Source of the DNA: Alphaproteobacteria bacterium | GTDB lineage: Bacteria > Pseudomonadota > Alphaproteobacteria > UBA9219 | Length of the DNA: 5,305 nt | Direction: 5' to 3' | Assembly (NCBI GenBank): GCA_028865155.1 | Contig: JAGWKW010000101.1 | Location: forward strand, 1-5,305 | Shown: one piece after another, positions 1 through 5,305 of the stretch | How positions within the stretch are numbered: the stretch's first letter is position 1 | Layout: every line of letters starts with the position of its first letter | Position numbers and translations under genes: made by a program | The notes under the pieces: generated by a model | Seen by the model: the letters and a program-made list of their open reading frames with translations, nothing else | The model's database searches: none | What the model was told of the DNA's origin: nothing

Positions 1-260
1 CGCAGACTGTGATCAAAGGCGACGACAAAAGCCTGTCGATTGCCGCTGCGTCGATTGTCGCAAAGGTTTACCGCGACCGGCTGATGCAAAAACTGGCCGA
101 GGATTTCCCCGTCTATGGCTGGGAACGCAATGCCGGATACGGCACGAAGGAACATTTGGACGGGCTGGCGCGATACGGTATAAGCCCGTGGCACCGGATG
201 AGCTTTGCCCCGGTGCGCGCTGCGGCGGATAATCAGGAACGAAAGATAAAAACAGCATGA
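1..260 (+). CDS. rnhB: Ribonuclease HII, C-terminal part (5' end outside window)
   Basis: RNase HII cuts the RNA strand of RNA/DNA hybrids and starts removal of single ribonucleotides from DNA; it is cytoplasmic. About 85 C-terminal residues are visible, read from base 3 and open at the left edge. The block VIKGDDKS...[16 protein letters not shown] is the family signature. The Asp of KGD (bases 21-23) aligns with the fourth catalytic acid (D126 in E. coli, D124 in Thermotoga). The Tyr of GYGTKEH lies 39 residues later, the spacing of the Thermotoga substrate-contacting Tyr163. The end, [11 protein letters not shown], is the usual C-terminus. The first three catalytic acids would lie upstream of the window. 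The TGA stop overlaps the bioB ATG, so the two genes are probably co-transcribed and translationally coupled. Identity is secure. Confidence 0.95.
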   Translation, partial: QTVIKGDDKSLSIAAASIVAKVYRDRLMQKLAEDFPVYGWERNAGYGTKEHLDGLARYGISPWHRMSFAPVRAAADNQERKIKTA

Positions 261-1210
261 CGATCGACCTGTCTTATGTCGAAGAACTTTATGGCAAGCC
301 CCTGCTCGACCTCGTTTACGAGGCGGCGTCGGTGCAGCGCGCGCATCATGACGCGAATGAGGTTCAGCTTTGCACCCTGCAGTCGATCAAGACGGGCGGC
401 TGCACCGAGGATTGCAAATATTGTTCACAATCCATCCATAACCCGACCGGGCTGGCCAAAGAATCTCTGCTCAATGTCGATGAAGTTCTGGAAGGCGCGC
501 GGCAAGCGAAGGAAAGCGGCTCGACCCGCTATTGCATGGGCGCGGCATGGCCGCGCGTGATCGACGGGCGCGCGTTCGACCGTGTGATCGAGATGGTGCA
601 AGGCGTCCGCAAAATGGGGCTGGAAGCCTGCGTGACGCTCGGTATGCTGACGGGCGATCAGGCGCAACGGCTGAAAGAAGCGGGGCTGACCGCCTATAAC
701 CACAATCTCGACACGTCCGAGGATTTTTATCCTGAAATCATCACGACGCGCAGCTATCAGGACAGGCTCGACACCATTGCGCATGTGGCGGAGGCCGGAA
801 TTTCGCTATGCTGCGGCGGCATTCTTGGCATGGGCGAAGGCCGGGAAGACAGGATCAAGCTTTTGCATCGGCTTGCCACGCTCGACCCGCAGCCGGAGTC
901 GGTTCCGGTCAATGCGCTGGTTCCGGTCGAAGGGACGCCGCTGGCCGATGTCGAACCGCTCGACATTTTCGAATGGATCCGCGTCATCGCCGTCGCGCGC
1001 ATTCTGATGCCGAAAGCGATGGTACGTTTGTCCGCAGGACGGCTTTCGATCAGCCGCGAGGCGCAGGCTTTGGCCTTCATGGCCGGAGCGAATGCGATCT
1101 TCACCGGGGACAAGCTGCTCACGACGCCCAATCCCGGCGGCGATACGGATCGCGGACTTATGGAGGCGTTAGGCCTCAAGGCGCGCCCGTCAAATAAGGC
1201 GGCAGCTTAA
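257..1210 (+). CDS. bioB: Biotin synthase (radical SAM)
   Basis: BioB inserts sulfur into dethiobiotin to form biotin, using S-adenosylmethionine, a radical-SAM [4Fe-4S] cluster and a sacrificial [2Fe-2S] cluster. The 317-residue protein has the CxxxCxxC motif at C49, C53 and C56. By alignment with E. coli, the [2Fe-2S] ligands are C93 (YCMGAAW), C125 (EACVTLGML), C185 ([11 protein letters not shown]) and R257 (VRLSAGR). Further family blocks are YNHNLDTS near 147-154, [16 protein letters not shown] near 217-231 and [18 protein letters not shown] near 277-293. Every catalytic position I can place is present. The length is slightly below the 346 of E. coli, with no sign of truncation. The ATG at 257 overlaps the rnhB stop as ATGA, and the upstream Shine-Dalgarno is weak, so coupling to rnhB is likely. 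No other biotin gene is in the window, so supply of dethiobiotin must be encoded elsewhere or come from uptake. Confidence 0.97.
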   Translation: MTIDLSYVEELYGKPLLDLVYEAASVQRAHHDANEVQLCTLQSIKTGGCTEDCKYCSQSIHNPTGLAKESLLNVDEVLEGARQAKESGSTRYCMGAAWPRVIDGRAFDRVIEMVQGVRKMGLEACVTLGMLTGDQAQRLKEAGLTAYNHNLDTSEDFYPEIITTRSYQDRLDTIAHVAEAGISLCCGGILGMGEGREDRIKLLHRLATLDPQPESVPVNALVPVEGTPLADVEPLDIFEWIRVIAVARILMPKAMVRLSAGRLSISREAQALAFMAGANAIFTGDKLLTTPNPGGDTDRGLMEALGLKARPSNKAAA

Positions 1211-1228
1211 AATAATTCGTTAACTTAC

Positions 1229-1245
1229 TGACTCTTATGACTCTT
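1229..1245 (+). repeat. Tandem TGACTCTT repeat carrying two GANTC sites
   Basis: TGACTCTT occurs twice (1229-1236 and 1238-1245) with one base between, giving GACTC at 1230-1234 and 1239-1243, a 9-bp period. Both are GANTC, the target of the methyltransferase encoded just downstream. By eye there are about 14 GANTC sites in the window, and this is the closest pair. Role as a methylation-sensitive control element is inferred. Confidence 0.8.
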
Positions 1246-1247
1246 TC

Positions 1248-2411
<1,164 letters not shown>

Positions 2412-2419
2412 ATTTTATA

Positions 2420-3169
2420 TCATAAAGTGAATTCGTAGATCAGCCGCGTCATCTGCGGGTCTTCGTAAAAATCGATCGAGTCGAGGCGGGCATCCATGCG
2501 GATCCAGCTCGCGTTCGGCGCGTTCGACTGTTCGTAATGCACGACCTCCCCCGGCAGCGCAACTTTGCGCATATGGTCGATATAGACGATGCGCAGGTTG
2601 AAGCGCACGAAGATGATGCGGTTGATATTGCCGTCTTTCGTCATCTGATTCAGGAGAGCTTCCGCATCCTTCTCATCAAGCGGCAGCCCCTGCATATAGA
2701 TGGGATCGGCGAGGACGGCATGGAAATCGCGCGGCAGAAGGGTCACACTCGCGGTGCCGCACCCGGTTCCCTCGACCGAATAGATGTCGAAGCTGTTGAT
2801 GTTGTTGATCGTCGATTTTTTTGTGAAGCGGAAAAGCTTCGACGCGAAATCATAGCGGTCAAGCTGTAATCTGGTGTCGTATTGATAGGCGATCGGGTAG
2901 GTCGCGATATTCTTTCTGATTGAATTGACGATCGCGTGGCGCACTTCCTCCCATTTGAAGTCGTTGTTGTAATATGCCTTGTACAGATCGCATTCGGTAA
3001 TGATCGCATATTGGTCAAGCAGCTTCGTGTCCGACAGGTCGAGCGCATTGAAGCGCACCATCGTCTTCATCAGGTTTTGCCAGCTCGGCTTGGCATAGAT
3101 GTCGGCGCGCGCGCTTCCCGCCGCAAGGCAGCAGGCGAAAAAGGCGGCGGTAAACAGGCGCAGGCGCAT
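2420..3169 (-). CDS. Exported protein of unknown function
   Basis: I do not recognise this 249-residue protein. It starts with a clear Sec signal peptide: basic MRLRLF, a hydrophobic stretch to about residue 17, and a likely cut after ARA at 22, leaving a mature protein of about 227 residues. No lipobox is evident and no later transmembrane segment is seen, so it is probably periplasmic or secreted. The mature part has only two cysteines, C60 (ITECDLY) and C137 (GTGCGTAS), which could form a disulfide. It is rich in Tyr, Asp and Asn, with an acidic segment GLPLDEKDAEAL near 161-172. A Shine-Dalgarno GGAG lies 9 bp before the ATG. It follows mutY by 27 bp on the same strand, so the two are probably co-transcribed. 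By eye its GC content is somewhat lower than its neighbours. The gene is convincing; the function is unknown. Confidence 0.85.
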   Translation of the reverse strand: MRLRLFTAAFFACCLAAGSARADIYAKPSWQNLMKTMVRFNALDLSDTKLLDQYAIITECDLYKAYYNNDFKWEEVRHAIVNSIRKNIATYPIAYQYDTRLQLDRYDFASKLFRFTKKSTINNINSFDIYSVEGTGCGTASVTLLPRDFHAVLADPIYMQGLPLDEKDAEALLNQMTKDGNINRIIFVRFNLRIVYIDHMRKVALPGEVVHYEQSNAPNASWIRMDARLDSIDFYEDPQMTRLIYEFTL

Positions 3170-3178
3170 GGGGGATAT

Positions 3179-3182
3179 CTCC
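3179..3182 (-). promoter_or_regulatory. Ribosome binding site of the exported protein gene
   Basis: On the minus strand GGAG (within GCGGAGAT) sits 9 bases before the ATG whose first base is 3169. This supports that start, which also yields a complete signal peptide. The site lies in the 27-bp gap after the mutY stop. Confidence 0.7.
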
Positions 3183-3196
3183 GCAAGTTCTGTTTA

Positions 3197-4303
3197 TTAT
3201 AAAACTTTCAGGGCATGATGGACAATCTTCTTCATCACGCTGGGCAGAGCTTCATCCGCAAGTTTGCCGATCGGAACCCACGCCCCATGCGCGCGCCGCG
3301 CGCCGGTTATGGAAACGGTCGCGACGGCGACGGCGGATTCAAGTGTGAAATGGGTGAAGATGTGCCGCACGATACCGCGGATTTCCTGCCATTCCGCCGC
3401 GACGGGCGCATGGGTTTTCGCATCGGCCAGACGCGGCATGCGCCCTTCGCGCCACGGCGTGCTTGGAACTTCCATCATGCCGCCCAGAAGCCCGTGCGGC
3501 GGACGGCGGCGCAGCAGGACTTCGCCTTCGCGGTTCATCAGGACGAAGGCGATGGCGCGGCGCACCGGTTTCGCTTTTTTAGCTTCGCGTTTCGGCAGCT
3601 TTTCCTGATCGCCGCTCGCGAAAGCGCGGCACTCTTTTTGCCACGGGCACAGCCCGCATTTGGGCGAGCGCGGCGTACAGATCGTCGCGCCCAGATCCAT
3701 CAGCGCTTGGGCATAATCGCCTGCGCGCTTTTTCGGCACCAGTTGCGCGGCGGCGGCGCGGAGTTCCGGCTTGGCTTTCGGCAAAGGCGTTTGAAGCGCA
3801 AAAATCCGGGCCATGACGCGCTCGACATTGCCGTCCACGACATTGGCCGGCTTGCCGAAGGCGATTGCCGCGACGGCCGCCGCCGTATAAGGGCCGAAGC
3901 CCGGCAGGCCGCGCAGGGTTTTTTCGTCGGAAGGGAAAACGCCCCCATAATCGTCGCGCAGTTTTATGGCACATTGATGCAGCAGCCGCGCGCGCCGGTA
4001 ATAACCAAGCCCCGCCCAAAGCCGCAAAATATCGTCGAGCGGCGCGGCGGCAAGGTCGTTCAGGGCCGGCCAGCGCGCGACGAATTTCTGGAAATAAGGC
4101 CCGACCGCCGCAACCGTGGTCTGTTGCAGCATGATTTCGGACAGCCAGACGCGGTACGGGTCGGGCGTTTCGTCCCTGCCCGCCCGCCATGGCAGGATGC
4201 GGCGGTGGCTGTCGTACCATTTCAGAAGGCGCGCCGGGGATGGGGCTGTGACCGCCGCATCCTTTTTGACTTTTTTCGCTTTGGAAGTCACAATCCGCCC
4301 CAT
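3197..4303 (-). CDS. mutY: Adenine DNA glycosylase MutY
   Basis: MutY removes adenine mispaired with 8-oxoguanine, preventing G:C to T:A mutations. The 368-residue protein has the full architecture. The catalytic helix-hairpin-helix domain contains LPWR (37-40), SEIMLQQTTV with catalytic E56, GLGYYRRAR (98-106), the hairpin LPGFGPYTAAA with Y139, and VVDGNV with catalytic D157. Four cluster cysteines follow as C209-x6-C216-x2-C219-x5-C225, the [4Fe-4S] pattern. The NUDIX-like C-terminal domain (about 247-368) reads 8-oxoguanine; its HIFTHF has Thr (T317) where several characterised MutY proteins have Ser in the FSH loop. A lysine-rich N-terminal extension of about 20 residues (KAKKVKKDAA) precedes the domain. 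The chosen ATG has only a weak AGG 5 bases upstream; a GTG at codon 5 is the alternative. The ATG overlaps the divergent DUF721 ATG in CATG. The exported protein gene follows 27 bp downstream. Confidence 0.96.
   Translation of the reverse strand: MGRIVTSKAKKVKKDAAVTAPSPARLLKWYDSHRRILPWRAGRDETPDPYRVWLSEIMLQQTTVAAVGPYFQKFVARWPALNDLAAAPLDDILRLWAGLGYYRRARLLHQCAIKLRDDYGGVFPSDEKTLRGLPGFGPYTAAAVAAIAFGKPANVVDGNVERVMARIFALQTPLPKAKPELRAAAAQLVPKKRAGDYAQALMDLGATICTPRSPKCGLCPWQKECRAFASGDQEKLPKREAKKAKPVRRAIAFVLMNREGEVLLRRRPPHGLLGGMMEVPSTPWREGRMPRLADAKTHAPVAAEWQEIRGIVRHIFTHFTLESAVAVATVSITGARRAHGAWVPIGKLADEALPSVMKKIVHHALKVL
4266..4294 (+). promoter_or_regulatory. Candidate promoter of the DUF721 gene, inside mutY
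   Basis: TTGACT (4266-4271, 5 of 6 to the -35 consensus) and CACAAT (4289-4294, 4 of 6 to the -10) are separated by 17 bp. A start site seven bases past the -10 falls at 4301-4302, on the A of the DUF721 ATG or one base before. The promoter lies wholly within the first codons of mutY on the opposite strand. It predicts a leaderless mRNA, consistent with no usable Shine-Dalgarno upstream. Confidence 0.5.
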
Positions 4304-4775
4304 GACAGCCTATTTCCCCAAAGTCCGCACGATAGCCGACGCCGTCGATAAAGTCGCGCGCCAATCCGCCGGAAAGGATTGGGGGCTTTATGCGGGTTTG
4401 CTCGATCACTGGACGGAAATCGTCGGCCCCGACTATGCCCGCGTCACGACACCGGTCAAGGTCGCCTTTCCTTACCAGCCCGGCGAGGCCCAGCGCAAAA
4501 ACGGCACATTGACGGTTCGGCTGCCGAAAGGGCTGGCGATGGAATTCAGCTTCAGGTCCGACGTAATCCGGCGGCGCATCAACGCCTATTTCGGCTATGA
4601 AGCCTTTGCCCGGATCGTTCTGGACAATGCCGATATACCGCCGCCCGTGGCCAAAACCGTACGTCCGGCCGACCCTGCGGCAGTCGAAGCCGTAAAGGAA
4701 AAAGTGGCTTCCATAGAAAACAAGGAATTGCGCGAAGTTCTTGAGAGATTCGGCGAAGCGCTTTTGCATAGTTAA
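4302..4775 (+). CDS. DUF721 / DciA-family protein
   Basis: This 157-residue protein matches the DUF721 (DciA) family, whose studied members act in loading the replicative helicase DnaB in bacteria lacking DnaC or DnaI. Visible family features are DHWTEIVGPDYARVTTPVKV (about 35-54), then a strand segment GTLTVRLPKGLAMEF (68-82), then RSDVIRRRINAYFGYEAFARIVL (85-107), the usual KH-like core. The C-terminal tail (about 126-156, AVEAVKEKVASIEN and on) is predicted to be helical and charged. The reading frame stays open upstream to 4116, but that part is antisense to mutY and unlike the family, so the ATG at 4302 is preferred. It has no good Shine-Dalgarno (GGAAG ends 14 bases upstream) and may be read from a leaderless mRNA. 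Family assignment is good; the helicase-loading role in this organism is inferred. Confidence 0.88.
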   Translation: MTAYFPKVRTIADAVDKVARQSAGKDWGLYAGLLDHWTEIVGPDYARVTTPVKVAFPYQPGEAQRKNGTLTVRLPKGLAMEFSFRSDVIRRRINAYFGYEAFARIVLDNADIPPPVAKTVRPADPAAVEAVKEKVASIENKELREVLERFGEALLHS

Positions 4776-4786
4776 CCTTGTGTTAA
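4772..4786 (+). promoter_or_regulatory. Consensus CtrA binding box (TTAA-N7-TTAA)
   Basis: TTAA (4772-4775), seven bases, TTAA (4783-4786) is an exact match to the CtrA consensus. The minus strand reads TTAACACAAGGTTAAC, which also has the preferred final C. It overlaps the DUF721 stop codon and is centred about 35 bp before the predicted start site of the following promoter, the usual position for CtrA-activated promoters. By eye TTAA occurs only five times in the window, always in the two intergenic gaps. Binding is inferred. Confidence 0.6.
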
Positions 4787-4807
4787 TCTTCGTAATTCCC
4801 CTATAAT
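4778..4807 (+). promoter_or_regulatory. Candidate sigma-70 promoter of the DsbA-like gene
   Basis: A perfect -10 TATAAT (4802-4807) has TTGTGT (4778-4783, 3 of 6 to consensus) 18 bp upstream. Transcription would begin near 4814, giving a leader of about 27 bases with a good Shine-Dalgarno. The weak -35 lies inside the CtrA box, which fits a promoter that needs an activator. A GANTC site (GATTC, 4821-4825) lies in the leader. Confidence 0.55.
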
Positions 4808-4825
4808 TCGCAAGATCAACGATTC

Positions 4826-4832
4826 GAGGGAA
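4826..4832 (+). promoter_or_regulatory. Ribosome binding site of the DsbA-like gene
   Basis: GAGGGAA ends 8 bases before the ATG at 4841 and supports that start, which gives a complete signal peptide. A GATTC (GANTC) directly abuts it at 4821-4825. Confidence 0.75.
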
Positions 4833-4840
4833 CCCGGACT

Positions 4841-5305
4841 ATGACCAGCGTTTTCAAGGCTTTTTTCAAAGTTTTCGCAGCCGTCCTGCTGCTTGCCGCC
4901 GCGCTTCCCGCCCATGCCGCGCCGGCGGCAGCCGCCCCTTCGGATCCGCGCATGGAATTGCGTACGCTCGGCAACCCCAATGCGCCCGTCCGCGTCGACG
5001 AATTCGTGTCGCTGACCTGCCCGCATTGCGCCGAATTCTATAACGACACGCTGCCGAAGCTCGAACCGGCTTACATCAAGACCGGCAAGGTCAAATTCGT
5101 GCTGCACGATTTCCCCATCGACGGGCCGAGCCTGAAGGCCGCCGCACTGGCGCGCTGCATGCCGAAAGACGAATATTTTCCATTCATAGAGGTCTTGTAC
5201 AAAAACCAGGCCGTATGGGCCTATGGCGGCGGCAACCCCGACGACCATCTGGTCGACTATGCCAAGCTTGGCGGCATGACGGGCAAGCAGGCCAGGGCCT
5301 GCCTC
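4841..5305 (+). CDS. Exported DsbA-family thiol:disulfide oxidoreductase (3' end outside window)
   Basis: DsbA-family proteins form or rearrange disulfide bonds in periplasmic proteins. The frame is open from ATG 4841 to the right edge (155 codons). Residues 1-26 form a Sec signal peptide: basic/aromatic start, hydrophobic VFAAVLLLAAAL, and a likely cut after PAHA. A short Ala/Pro-rich linker follows. The thioredoxin fold begins near NPNAPVRVDEFVSLTCPHCAEF, with the active site C60-P-H-C63, the same dipeptide as E. coli DsbA. KVKFVLHDFPID (83-94), the conserved LARC (C106) and QARACL (C154) follow the pattern of the single-domain thioredoxin_4 type common in alphaproteobacteria. The missing C-terminus should hold the cis-proline loop. 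A well-spaced GAGGGAA and the upstream promoter support the start. Oxidase versus isomerase activity cannot be decided from this part. Confidence 0.92.
   Translation, partial: MTSVFKAFFKVFAAVLLLAAALPAHAAPAAAAPSDPRMELRTLGNPNAPVRVDEFVSLTCPHCAEFYNDTLPKLEPAYIKTGKVKFVLHDFPIDGPSLKAAALARCMPKDEYFPFIEVLYKNQAVWAYGGGNPDDHLVDYAKLGGMTGKQARACL

Noticed and set aside
425..1179. Minus-strand frames opposite bioB (425-784 and 757-1179)
   Set aside because: Shadows of bioB, which has all cluster ligands; no start signals or domains seen.
1207..1223. Second possible CtrA box in the ccrM leader (TTAA at 1207 and 1220)
   Set aside because: The halves are separated by 9 bases, not 7, and the first overlaps the bioB stop.
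4116..4301. Upstream in-frame extension of the DUF721 gene
   Set aside because: Antisense to mutY and not like the DUF721 N-terminus; the ATG at 4302 gives a normal family length.
3215..4351. 378-codon open frame on the plus strand
   Set aside because: Antisense to mutY over nearly its whole length; Arg/Ala/Pro-rich with no recognisable domain, while mutY has all catalytic motifs.
3579..4769. 396-codon open frame on the minus strand
   Set aside because: Antisense to the DUF721 gene and then out of frame with mutY; composition is that of a high-GC shadow frame.
4772..5248. 158-codon minus-strand frame opposite the DsbA-like gene
   Set aside because: The plus strand has a signal peptide, CPHC motif, Shine-Dalgarno and promoter; the minus frame has no supporting feature.

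Overview
The window looks like chromosomal DNA of an alphaproteobacterium. It is GC-rich, and it carries a full-length CcrM-type GANTC adenine methyltransferase, the cell-cycle methylase of that class. It also has TTAA-N7-TTAA motifs that resemble binding sites of CtrA, the alphaproteobacterial cell-cycle regulator. The genus cannot be told from the sequence.

Layout. The left part is a rightward block: the 3' end of rnhB (RNase HII), then bioB (biotin synthase), which starts inside the rnhB stop codon (ATGA overlap), then a 64-bp AT-rich control region and ccrM. ccrM converges, with only 8 bp between stops, on a leftward pair: mutY (adenine glycosylase) followed 27 bp later by an exported protein of unknown function. 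mutY diverges from a DUF721/DciA-like gene, and the two ATG codons share the tetranucleotide CATG. After a 65-bp regulatory gap comes the 5' part of an exported DsbA-type thiol oxidoreductase (CPHC active site), cut by the right edge. No stretch above 300 bp lacks a gene. I saw no RNA gene, insertion sequence, CRISPR array or attachment site.

How the genes fit together. RNase HII removes misincorporated ribonucleotides, MutY excises A opposite 8-oxoguanine, CcrM remethylates new GANTC sites, and DUF721/DciA proteins are linked to replicative helicase loading. The window is therefore mainly a genome-maintenance and cell-cycle block. bioB and two exported proteins are the outsiders.

The most interesting signals are in the short gaps. 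The ccrM leader has a tandem TGACTCTT repeat that places two GANTC sites 9 bp apart, followed by a near-consensus CtrA box. A perfect CtrA box overlaps the -35 region of a good promoter before the DsbA-like gene, with a GANTC site in its leader. DUF721 appears to be expressed from a promoter inside mutY as a leaderless mRNA. All regulatory claims are inferred from sequence motifs alone. I found no clearly new multi-gene system.
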